Below, piece after piece: positions 7,714 through 15,407 of a DNA stretch of 19,849 nt. This stretch comes from DAOTUL01 sp034437435 (GTDB taxonomy: Bacteria > Chloroflexota > Anaerolineae > Aggregatilineales > Phototrophicaceae). Numbering within the stretch: position 1 is the first letter of the stretch; every line of letters begins with the position of its first letter. The stretch is taken from assembly GCA_964417785.1 (NCBI GenBank), contig CAYQJO010000062.1:1-19849 (forward strand), read 5' to 3'. The notes under the pieces were generated by a model, which was given only the letters and a program-made list of their open reading frames with translations, ran no database searches and was not told where the DNA came from. The translations under genes were made by a program, and so were the position numbers.

Positions 7714-7734
7714 CGTACAATTTTGCAGGTAGAT

Positions 7735-8421
7735 ATGCGCCAGGTCCAGAAGTCACGCAGCAAGAATGAAATGGTCTATGACGCTATTCGCACGGCCATC
7801 CTTCAAAGTGAGTTGGAGCCGGGGGCGCGGCTGGTCATTGACGAGCTTGCCAGCGCGTTAAGTGTCAGCCAGATTCCGGTGCGGGAAGCCCTGCGCCAGC
7901 TTGAGGCCGATGGATTCGTCGTCATCGAGCCTTATATTGGTGCGACAGTGGCCCCAATTGAAGCGGACTCCGTGTTCGAGGTCTTTAGCTTGCTGGAAGC
8001 GATGGAGATCATCAGTGGGCGGGCGGCCTGCCGCAGTATGAGCGAATCCGATCTGGATGAGCTTGAAAGTATGCTGCGGCAAATGGACGTACTCATTGAT
8101 GACCCGGAGGTGTGGTCGCATGCGAATGTCAAACTGCACGAGTTTATCTCGCTGCGGGCGGGTACACCGCTGGTCAAGCAGATGATGGACAAAGTGCTGC
8201 ATCACTGGGACCGCGTGCGCAGTTACTACCTCAAAGATGTTTCTGCTGTCCGCATCAACGTTGCCCAGCAGCAGCACTGGGAGATGTTCACGGCACTGCG
8301 AGCACGCGACCCCGATCATCTGGAAACGGTCGTCCGGCAGCATAATCAGGACGCACTGGCGGCGTATACGGCGCATCTCAGCCGCACAGCACACACGAAA
8401 GGAACTGAACTTGATAGATAA
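7735..8421 (+). CDS. GntR-family transcriptional regulator, FadR/FCD subfamily
   Basis: A 228-residue DNA-binding regulator. The N-terminal winged helix (about residues 8-75) reads NEMVYDAIRTAILQSELEPG, then DELASALSVSQIPVREALRQ and LEADGFV, the standard GntR pattern. The C-terminal all-helical FCD ligand domain carries His residues in KLHEFI, QQHWEMF and VRQHNQD, which usually hold a metal. The position normally taken by Asp (DxxFH) reads NxxLH here. FCD regulators often sense uronates or sugar acids, which suits the GH88 gene that follows. I choose ATG 7735 with AGGT just upstream; a TTG at 7723 would add four residues. The gene overlaps GH88 by 11 bases and is the first gene of the unit, suggesting it controls this operon through the palindrome at 7697. 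Confidence 0.9.
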   Translation: MRQVQKSRSKNEMVYDAIRTAILQSELEPGARLVIDELASALSVSQIPVREALRQLEADGFVVIEPYIGATVAPIEADSVFEVFSLLEAMEIISGRAACRSMSESDLDELESMLRQMDVLIDDPEVWSHANVKLHEFISLRAGTPLVKQMMDKVLHHWDRVRSYYLKDVSAVRINVAQQQHWEMFTALRARDPDHLETVVRQHNQDALAAYTAHLSRTAHTKGTELDR

Positions 8422-9508
8422 ACAACGACTGGAAACCGTTTTTGACCTCGCCGGAAAGCAACTACGCCATCTGGTCGAGACCCATCCCGATTTCTTCCCC
8501 ATGTACACCCAGAACGGCAAATGGAAGCATGAAGGCGAAGCCTGGACCAACTGGTGTGAAGGTTTCCTGGGCGGCCAGTTGTGGCTGTTGTACGAACACA
8601 CCAACGAGCCGTACTGGCGCGAGAAGGCCGAGCATTATTCCCGTTTGATCGAACATCGCAAAACTGACCGCAACGTGCATGATCTGGGCTTCCTGTTCTG
8701 GTCTACCTGGAAACGCTGGTACGATCTGACCGGCGATGCCGCGATTAACGACAGGGTCATCGAAGCCGGCAAGACCATGGGACTGCGTTTCAAGGAAAAA
8801 GGGCAATACTTGCGGTCGTTTGTCGCTGATGAAAGCCTGTTTATCGACATTATGATGAACGTGGGCATCATCTTCTACGCCGCCCAACAGACCAGCGATG
8901 CCGATTTGCTCCATGTTGCCAACCAGCACTGTCTGACCACCCGCCGCTATCTGGTGCGGGGTGATGGCAGCACCTCACACGAAGGCATTTTCGATCTTAA
9001 GACGGGCGAGTTCCTGCGGCAAAGCACGCACCAGGGCTGGCGCGATGACTCATCGTGGGCGCGGGGACTGGCGTGGTCGCTGTACGGTTTTGGCACGGTC
9101 TATGGTTTCACCGGCAATCCGCGCTACCTTCAGACGGCGGAAGCCAACGCGCAGTTTTACATCGAGAACACACCCGATCATGGTGTATGCCCGAATGACT
9201 GGATGGAGTCCGATCCGGTTGTACCCTATGAAAGTTCGGCGGCGGCCATTGTCGCCAGCGGTTTGTTCAATCTGGCTGAATTGACCGCCGATCCACTCAA
9301 AGAGAAAGTGTACCGGGAGTACGCACTCAAGATCGTCGATACGTTGACGCAGCCTGAATTTCTGGCGGTGAACGATCCCGACTGGGAGGGCATTCTCAAG
9401 CACGGATCGTATCATGAAACCAAGCGACTGGGTGTGGACGAGAGCGTGATGTGGGGCGAGTATTTCTTCCTGGAAGCGGTCAGCAAAGCGATGCAATATG
9501 TCCGATAA
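8411..9508 (+). CDS. Glycoside hydrolase family 88, unsaturated glucuronyl hydrolase
   Basis: A 365-residue (alpha/alpha)6-barrel enzyme that hydrates the 4,5 double bond of a terminal unsaturated uronic acid, freeing it from an oligosaccharide made by polysaccharide lyases. Two Asp residues match the known catalytic pair: Asp91 in NVHDLGFLFWS and Asp146 in LFIDIMMNVGIIFYAA. QGWRDDSSWARGLAWSLYG (Asp212-Asp213) is the GH88 hallmark. No signal peptide is seen, so it acts in the cytoplasm on imported oligosaccharides. The start is TTG 8411, preceded by AAAGGA at 8398-8403; an ORF extension to 8237 lies inside the GntR gene and is not used. It overlaps GntR by 11 bases and the SDR gene by 11 bases, so translation is probably coupled. 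The related GH105 rhamnogalacturonyl group is the main alternative. Confidence 0.88.
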   Translation: MIDKQRLETVFDLAGKQLRHLVETHPDFFPMYTQNGKWKHEGEAWTNWCEGFLGGQLWLLYEHTNEPYWREKAEHYSRLIEHRKTDRNVHDLGFLFWSTWKRWYDLTGDAAINDRVIEAGKTMGLRFKEKGQYLRSFVADESLFIDIMMNVGIIFYAAQQTSDADLLHVANQHCLTTRRYLVRGDGSTSHEGIFDLKTGEFLRQSTHQGWRDDSSWARGLAWSLYGFGTVYGFTGNPRYLQTAEANAQFYIENTPDHGVCPNDWMESDPVVPYESSAAAIVASGLFNLAELTADPLKEKVYREYALKIVDTLTQPEFLAVNDPDWEGILKHGSYHETKRLGVDESVMWGEYFFLEAVSKAMQYVR

Positions 9509-10274
9509 GCGTGTGGCGCTGGTCACAGGTGGCAGCCGGGGCATCGGTCGCGGGATTTCCCAGGCATTGGCGGAGGCCGGTTGGGCCATTGTGGTGAACT
9601 ATCGTGGGAACGCTGCCGCCGCTGAGGAAACCGCCGAGGCTATCTGGCAGGCCGGTGGTGGAGCCATCACCGTCCAGGCTGACATCGGCAGCGAGGCCGA
9701 CCGCAGCCGGATGCTTGACCGGGTTTTGACAGAATACGGACGGATCGATCTGCTGGTCAACAACGCCGGGATGGCACCCCGCCAGCGGATGGACCTGCTT
9801 GACATGAGCGAAACCAGCTATGACGAGGTGATGACCGTCAATCTCAAGGGGCCGTTCTTCCTCACACAGATGGTCGCCCGTAAGATGGCTGAATTGGTGC
9901 GGGCCGGCACGATAGATCGGCCTAAAATCGTCAACATAGGCTCGATCAGTTCGTATGCCAGCAGCCCCAACCGGGGTGAATACTGCATGTCCAAAGCCGG
10001 TATGAGCATGATGACGCTGTTGTTCGCGGACCGGCTGGCGGAATATGGGATCAACGTTTACGAAGTGCGACCCGGTATCATCGAAACCGACATGACCAGT
10101 GTGGTCAAGGCGAAATACGACACATTGATCGGCGATGGTTTGACGCCGATCCGGCGCTGGGGGCAGCCGGAGGATGTGGCGAAGGCGGTAGTCGCGCTGG
10201 CACAGGATTATCTGCCGTTCTCGACGGGGGAAGTGATTAATGTCGATGGCGGTTTCAACTTCAGACGGCTGTAG
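9498..10274 (+). CDS. Short-chain dehydrogenase/reductase (3-oxoacyl-ACP reductase-like fold)
   Basis: A 258-residue NAD(P)-dependent oxidoreductase. The cofactor motif TGGSRGIG is near residue 10 and NNAG is at about residue 90. The catalytic set is Ser149 (IGSISS), Tyr162 and Lys166 (YCMSK), with the conserved PGIIETDM and GEVINVDGG end. It is FabG-like in fold, but the sugar operon suggests a sugar, ketouronate or sugar-acid substrate, as for KduD-type enzymes that reduce the ketouronate made after GH88 action (inference). It lacks the close KduD similarity that would allow that symbol. The ATG lies 11 bases inside the 3' end of GH88, and the flavin oxidoreductase follows after 12 bases with AGGGAAAA before its ATG. 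Confidence 0.9.
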   Translation: MSDKRVALVTGGSRGIGRGISQALAEAGWAIVVNYRGNAAAAEETAEAIWQAGGGAITVQADIGSEADRSRMLDRVLTEYGRIDLLVNNAGMAPRQRMDLLDMSETSYDEVMTVNLKGPFFLTQMVARKMAELVRAGTIDRPKIVNIGSISSYASSPNRGEYCMSKAGMSMMTLLFADRLAEYGINVYEVRPGIIETDMTSVVKAKYDTLIGDGLTPIRRWGQPEDVAKAVVALAQDYLPFSTGEVINVDGGFNFRRL

Positions 10275-10286
10275 AGGGAAAACATC

Positions 10287-11717
10287 ATGGCGCAGTATCG
10301 ACGGGTGGCGCAGTTGCGCACCGCTGAAAAGCTGACGGAGTATCTGAACGAACTTGGCATTGATTTGCCATTTGATGAGACGGTGCAGTCCGGGCTGGAC
10401 TCGCCGCTGGCACAATCGAAGACAGTCAAGGGTTTTACCATTGGCAATCGTTTTGCTATCTTGCCGATGGAAGGATGGGATGGCACAGCGGACGGCCATC
10501 CAAGTGATCTAACTTTCCGCCGCTGGGAACGTTTTGGCCTCAGTGGGGCCAAGCTCATCTGGGGTGGGGAGGCAGTGGCGGTGCGCCATGATGGGCGGGC
10601 CAACCCCAACCAGTTGATGATAAACGCGGAGACACTGCCCGACATCATTGCGCTGCGGGAGCGGTTGGTCAAGGCTCACGAGGACCACTACGGCAGCAGC
10701 GATGATCTGATGGTTGGTTTGCAGTTGACACACTCCGGGCGCTTTGCCCGTCCCAATGTCAAAACCCGGCTGGAATCACTGGTGTTGTATCACCATCCGA
10801 TCCTGGAAGCGCGTTATGGCTTCAACGAGTATTCAAAGGTGATGACCGACGACGACATCGCCCAACTGATCCAGGATTTTGTGATGGCGGCTAAACGGGC
10901 AAAAGAGGCCGGTTACGACTTCGTTGATGTCAAGCACTGTCACGGCTATCTGGGGCATGAGTTTTTGAGCGCGGTAGATCGTCCCGGTCCCTATGGCGGT
11001 AGTTTTGAAAACCGCACCCGTTTCCTGCGCGAGATTGTGGACGGTATTCGCGCCGAAGCACCCGGATTGGAGATTGGTGTGCGCTTGAGCGCCTTTGACT
11101 GGGTGCCGTTTCAACCGGGTGAGGACAATACTGGCGAGCCGGAAGCGGTGGAGGATTATCGCTATGCGTTTGGCGGTGACAGCAGCGGCACCGCTATCGA
11201 CTACGCCGAGCCGTTCAAATTCCTTGATTTGCTCTACGAATTGGGGGTTGAACTGGTGTGTCTGTCGGCGGGAAGTCCGTACTATAATCCGCATATCCAG
11301 CGTCCGGCATTGTTCCCACCGTCTGATGGTTATGATCCGCCAGAGGACCCGCTCTTAGGTGTCGCTCGCCAGATCGCGGCGGTTGAGCGCCTGAAACAGC
11401 ACCGTCCGGAATTGACGATAGTGGGATCGGGATATTCCTACCTGCAAGAATGGCTGCCAAACGTGGCACAGCATGTGGTGCGGGCAGAGATGGCTGATTT
11501 TGTCGGCCTGGGGCGCATGGTGCTGTCGTATCCGGACCTGCCGCACGATATTCTGGCGGGCAATCCGATGCAGCGTAAGCAGTTCTGCCGTACTTTCAGC
11601 GATTGTACTACCGCACCGCGTCACGGTATGGTGTCCGGTTGCTATCCGCTGGATGAATTCTACAAAGAACGAGAAGAGAACGAAGCCTTAGCGCAGATCA
11701 AACAGGAAAACGCCTGA
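10287..11717 (+). CDS. NADH:flavin oxidoreductase / Old Yellow Enzyme family protein
   Basis: A 476-residue FMN-binding TIM barrel of the ene-reductase family, which typically reduces activated C=C bonds. Family marks are the N-terminal GFTIGNRFAILPMEGWDG, LQLTHSGRFARP, the active-site stretch KHCHGYLGHEFLS (His217 and His219), RPGPYGGSFENRTRFLREI and FVGLGRMVLSYPD near the C-terminal phosphate-binding region. The barrel is followed by CRTFSDCTTAPRHGMVSGCYP, whose three Cys do not follow the usual CxxCxxxC iron-sulfur pattern of 2,4-dienoyl-CoA reductases. The C-terminal FAD/NADH domain of that larger group is absent. It lies in the middle of the glycosidase operon, so an unsaturated sugar or keto-sugar substrate is plausible but unproven. 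It is followed by the next gene after 11 bases (GGGGGAAGC, then ATG). Confidence 0.87.
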   Translation: MAQYRRVAQLRTAEKLTEYLNELGIDLPFDETVQSGLDSPLAQSKTVKGFTIGNRFAILPMEGWDGTADGHPSDLTFRRWERFGLSGAKLIWGGEAVAVRHDGRANPNQLMINAETLPDIIALRERLVKAHEDHYGSSDDLMVGLQLTHSGRFARPNVKTRLESLVLYHHPILEARYGFNEYSKVMTDDDIAQLIQDFVMAAKRAKEAGYDFVDVKHCHGYLGHEFLSAVDRPGPYGGSFENRTRFLREIVDGIRAEAPGLEIGVRLSAFDWVPFQPGEDNTGEPEAVEDYRYAFGGDSSGTAIDYAEPFKFLDLLYELGVELVCLSAGSPYYNPHIQRPALFPPSDGYDPPEDPLLGVARQIAAVERLKQHRPELTIVGSGYSYLQEWLPNVAQHVVRAEMADFVGLGRMVLSYPDLPHDILAGNPMQRKQFCRTFSDCTTAPRHGMVSGCYPLDEFYKEREENEALAQIKQENA

Positions 11718-11728
11718 TAGGGGGAAGC

Positions 11729-12799
11729 ATGTATAAGGCTGCAATAATCGGTACGGGCAACATCGCCAGAGCGCATGTCGCCGGGTTGCGTGCGCATGCT
11801 GACCGGGTAGAGGTGGTGGCCGCGATGGATCTGGATACCGACCGGGCGCAAGCGTTTTGCGACGCACACGACATTCCGCGCTACTATGAGGATGTGGACA
11901 TGCTGCTGGCGGAGGTTAAACCGGACCTGGTGCATATCTGTGCGCCGCCAGCAACGCACAAATCGCTGATTATCAAGAGTATGGAGGCCGGGGCCTGGGT
12001 GTTATGTGAGAAGCCGCTGGTGGGGTCCCTGGCGGAGTTCGACGACTTGACTGCTGCAGAAGAACGAACAGGCCAGTATGTCGCCAGTGTGTTTCAGATG
12101 CGCTTTGGTCCGGCGACCCGGCATCTGCGTAATCTGATCGCCGACGATGTGTTAGGTCGCCATCTGGTGGGTATCTGCCAGACGACATGGTACCGCGATG
12201 AGGATTACTATGCTGCGCCCTGGCGCGGCACCTGGAAGAAGGAGACTGGCGGTACCACCATGACACATGGCATCCACACGATTGACATGATGCTGTCGGT
12301 TCTGGGGGATTGGCACGAGGTCCGGGCGATGATCGGGACGCTGGACCGTGACATTGAAGTCGATAATGTGTTGATGGGTACGGTTCAGATGCAGAATGGT
12401 GCGTTGGTGAGTGTGATTAACAGTGCGCTCTCGCCGCACCAGGAGACCTATGTGCGCCTGGATTTCCAGAAGGCCAGTGTGGAAGCCCGCTATCTCTACG
12501 GCTATACCAACGATGACTGGACCTTCACGCTGCTGGACGAAAATGCGCCGGGAATGGATCGGGTTCTGCCCATCCCCGGTGACGACACATCGCACTGGTA
12601 TGAACTGGTGCAGACGATGCTGGACAGCATGGACTCGGGGCAGCGACCACCCATCAGCGGCGACAGTGTACGACGCACCATTGAGATTTGTGCGGCATTA
12701 TACAAGGCGTCGTTTACCGGCCAACCGGTCCGGTGCGGCAACATTAATGCCGACGATCCGTTTTATTATGCCATGAACGGTAAACAAGGAGTAAATTGA
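11729..12799 (+). CDS. Second Gfo/Idh/MocA-family oxidoreductase
   Basis: A 356-residue NAD(P)-dependent sugar dehydrogenase-type protein. The Rossmann opening is YKAAIIGTGNIARAHVAGL, with PDLVHICAPPATH and the EKP motif at residues 94-96 (LCEKPLVGS). The second domain has APWRGTWKKETGGTTMTHGIHTIDMM, carrying the His residues of the active site. It resembles but is clearly not a recent copy of the oxidoreductase at 5635. Two such enzymes in one locus is a feature of routes that oxidise a glycoside and later reduce the freed keto-sugar. The GGGGGAAGC ribosome binding site is good. The stop TGA overlaps the TTG start of the DUF6807 gene (TTGA), so the two are translationally coupled. Confidence 0.9.
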   Translation: MYKAAIIGTGNIARAHVAGLRAHADRVEVVAAMDLDTDRAQAFCDAHDIPRYYEDVDMLLAEVKPDLVHICAPPATHKSLIIKSMEAGAWVLCEKPLVGSLAEFDDLTAAEERTGQYVASVFQMRFGPATRHLRNLIADDVLGRHLVGICQTTWYRDEDYYAAPWRGTWKKETGGTTMTHGIHTIDMMLSVLGDWHEVRAMIGTLDRDIEVDNVLMGTVQMQNGALVSVINSALSPHQETYVRLDFQKASVEARYLYGYTNDDWTFTLLDENAPGMDRVLPIPGDDTSHWYELVQTMLDSMDSGQRPPISGDSVRRTIEICAALYKASFTGQPVRCGNINADDPFYYAMNGKQGVN

Positions 12800-13701
12800 T
12801 TTCGATGAAAATGGTCCATGCTTACGGGGAATACATCGATCTTTACTATGGTGACCAGCAGTTGTTCCGCTACCGATACGATTCGGTGGAAGATGGATGG
12901 GAGGCACCGCGTCCCTATTTCCATCCGATGTACACGCTTTCGGGCGATCTTGCAACGATCTTTCGCCCGCACGATCACCGCTGGCATCATGGCTTGTCCA
13001 TGACCTTCGCCTATCTCTCCGGCGATAATTTCTGGGGCGGCAACAGCTATGTGCATGGCGAGGGCTATAAGCCGCTGGATAATCTCGGCCAGCAGTTACA
13101 CGATGGTTGGGATGATGTAGTCTGTGAGAAAGACTGGGCGGCGCTCAAGCAGCGCATCCGCTGGGTCAGTTCAAAAGGCGAGACCTGGCTGCAAGAACAG
13201 CGCCATATGACTGTGACCGAGATCAACCCGGAAAAGGGCTATTGGTGCCTGGATTTTGGCACGCGACTGCTCAATGTACGGGGTAAAGCCCTGGAATTTG
13301 GCTCCCCGACAACGGAAGGCCGGCCCAACGCTGGTTACGGCGGTCTGTTCTGGCGTGGCCCGCGTGATATGTCTGGGGGTGGCATTATTATGTCCAACGG
13401 CGAAGAAGCAGACCGTGACGAGGAAAATGTGATGGGCAAACGGTCGGACTGGGTGGCGGTCGTCAGCCCGCGTGATGGGGTCGATCATGGCACCAGCATG
13501 GTGTTTGTCGACCAGGAAGGCAACCCACGTTATCCCAACAAGTGGTTTGTACGGGTTAAGGATTATGCCTGTGCCAGCTTTGCCTTCATGTTTGACGAAC
13601 TCTATATGCTGAATTCAGGCGACGAATTGACGTTGAATTATCGTGTAATTTTGGGAAATACACTCTGGACACGCGATCAGATCAAAGCGGTTGTGGGATA
13701 A
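12796..13701 (+). CDS. DUF6807 (PmoA-like) family protein
   Basis: A 301-residue protein of the family once called 'methane oxygenase PmoA', now DUF6807, found widely in carbohydrate-use loci; its reaction is unknown and it is not a methane monooxygenase. The hallmark is RPYFHPMYTLSGDLATI followed by FRPHDHRWHHGLS (roughly residues 39-70), rich in His and Asp. Later marks are PNAGYGGLFWRGPRD and the NKWFVR stretch. A beta-sandwich fold like aldose epimerases or galactose-mutarotases is likely, and the His cluster suggests sugar binding or catalysis (inference). No signal peptide or membrane segment is seen. The TTG at 12796 is preferred because AAGGAG (12785-12790) is at the right distance and it overlaps the previous stop; ATG 12805 is the alternative. 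It sits between the second oxidoreductase and GH3. Confidence 0.82.
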   Translation: MISMKMVHAYGEYIDLYYGDQQLFRYRYDSVEDGWEAPRPYFHPMYTLSGDLATIFRPHDHRWHHGLSMTFAYLSGDNFWGGNSYVHGEGYKPLDNLGQQLHDGWDDVVCEKDWAALKQRIRWVSSKGETWLQEQRHMTVTEINPEKGYWCLDFGTRLLNVRGKALEFGSPTTEGRPNAGYGGLFWRGPRDMSGGGIIMSNGEEADRDEENVMGKRSDWVAVVSPRDGVDHGTSMVFVDQEGNPRYPNKWFVRVKDYACASFAFMFDELYMLNSGDELTLNYRVILGNTLWTRDQIKAVVG

Positions 13702-13718
13702 CCGCAGTTTGCTTGGGA

Positions 13719-13724
13719 TATAAT
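13719..13724 (+). promoter_or_regulatory. Possible -10 box before GH3
   Basis: A perfect TATAAT lies in the 43-base gap between the DUF6807 stop and the GH3 start. The best upstream TTGTGG (13691-13696) is 22 bases away, too far for a good -35, so an internal promoter is only possible. AAGGGGA at 13734-13740 serves as the GH3 ribosome binding site. Confidence 0.3.
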
Positions 13725-13744
13725 TTGCGATAAAAGGGGATGCG

Positions 13745-15307
13745 ATGATCTACAAGGATAGCGCACAGTCGATCCAAACTCGCGTGGACGACCTCGTCTC
13801 GCGCATGTCGCTCGATGAGAAAATCATGCAGATGTTGTATCAGGCACCAGCTATCGAACGGTTAGGGATTCCGGCCTACAACTGGTGGAACGAGTGCCTG
13901 CATGGTGTGGGACGAGCCGGCATTGCCACTGTCTTTCCCCAGGCCATCGGCATGGCAGCCAGTTGGAATCTTGATCTGATTCACGAGATCGGCACCGTGA
14001 TTTCCGATGAAGGGCGTGCCAAATACCATGAGGCACTGCGCAAGGGGCAGGAAGGCGAACAGTATTATGGACTGACCTTCTGGACACCCAATATCAATAT
14101 CTTCCGCGATCCTCGCTGGGGGCGCGGTCAGGAAACCTACGGCGAAGACCCCTATCTGACCAGCCGGATTGGGGTTACGTTTATCAAGGCGCTCCAGGGT
14201 GACGGCAAGCACATGAAGACAGCGGCCTGTGCCAAGCATTACGCCGTCCACAGCGGACCGGAGGCCAAGCGCCATCACTTTGACGCGGTAGTCAGTCAGA
14301 AAGAGCTATGGGAAACCTATCTACCGGCGTTTGAGGCGGCGGTTGTTGAGGCGAAGGTTGAGTCGGTCATGGGGGCCTATAACCGCACCAACGGTGAAGC
14401 GTGTTGTGCCAGCCCGACACTGCTGGGCGAGATTCTGCGCGAGAAGTGGGCTTTTGACGGTCATGTTGTATCCGACTGCTGGGCGATTGTGGATATTTAT
14501 GCCCATCACAAACTGGTGGAGACTCGCGAAGAGGCGGCAGCGCTGGCAGTTAATGCTGGTTGTGACCTCAACTGCGGTAACACCTATGATGCGCTTGTGG
14601 GTGCAGTTGAGCAGGGTTTGATTGACGAAGCCACCATTGATCGGTCGATCAAACGACTGATGCAGACCCGAATGCGTCTGGGTATGTTCGACCCACCGGA
14701 AGCGGCAGCCTACAGCAGCATTCCGTTTGAGGTCAACGATTCGGCGGAACACCACACACTGTCGCTGCGGGCAGCTCAGGAGTCGATGGTGCTGCTGCGT
14801 AATGAGAACGACTTCCTGCCGCTTAGCAAGGACATCAAGACTCTGGCGGTGATCGGCCCTAACGCGGACGACCCGGATGTGCTGCTCGGTAACTACAACG
14901 GCACGCCGTCGAAGTCGGTGACTCCGCTGGCCGGTATACGGGCTAAATCCGATGCTGATGTGCTGTATGCACAGGGCTGCCTGGTCGCTGGTGACGATAC
15001 CAGCGGCTATGATGAGGCCGTCGCCGCAGCCGATAAGGCCGATGTGGTGATTTTTGTCGGCGGTCTGTCGCAGTGGTTGGAAGGCGAAGAAGGCCAGCAC
15101 GAAAGCGTACCGGAAGGGGAAAAGAGCCAGGGTGACCGCACCTACATCGAACTGCCGCCGGTGCAGGCTAATCTGCTAGACCGGATTTATGCCACTGGCA
15201 AGCCGGTTGTACTGGTGCTGGTGTGTGGTAGTGCGGTGGCGGTTGATCCCTCACTCGATAACGTCCCGGCCATGCTGGTCGCATGGTATCCCGGCCAGGA
15301 AGGCGGT
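13745..15307 (+). CDS. Glycoside hydrolase family 3, beta-xylosidase/arabinosidase type, 3' end lost in gap
   Basis: An exo-acting retaining glycosidase that removes terminal beta-linked xylose, arabinose or glucose from oligosaccharides. The 521 visible residues cover the N-terminal barrel (VDDLVSRMSLDEKIMQM; YNWWNECLHGVGRAG; FWTPNINIFRDPRWGRGQE) and most of the alpha/beta sandwich. The nucleophile is Asp244 in HVVSDCWAI. The likely acid/base Glu is near residue 446 in LSQWLEGEE, ahead of GDRTYIELPPVQ, a pattern of the xylosidase-like GH3 branch. No signal peptide is seen, so it probably acts in the cytoplasm. The usual length is 700-800 residues; the rest, including the fibronectin III-like end, falls in or beyond the 100-N gap. 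It ends the sugar operon as seen. Confidence 0.92.
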
Positions 15308-15407
15308 NNNNNNNNNNNNNNNNNNNNNNNNNNNNNNNNNNNNNNNNNNNNNNNNNNNNNNNNNNNNNNNNNNNNNNNNNNNNNNNNNNNNNNNNNNNNN
15401 NNNNNNN
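15308..15407. other. Scaffold gap of 100 N
   Basis: A run of exactly 100 undetermined bases between two convergent partial genes. The round number suggests a placeholder of unknown true length. GH3 is missing roughly 200 residues by family comparison, so the real gap must be several hundred bases or more if the two contigs are truly adjacent. Confidence 0.98.

Noticed and set aside
12796..13701. Methane monooxygenase subunit (from the old PmoA label)
   Set aside because: No membrane segments are present; the sequence matches the soluble DUF6807 family found with carbohydrate genes.
14321..15100. Minus-strand open frame of 259 codons inside GH3
   Set aside because: The plus strand carries the GH3 catalytic residues across the same stretch; the antisense translation is rich in His, Arg and Gln and looks like a shadow.
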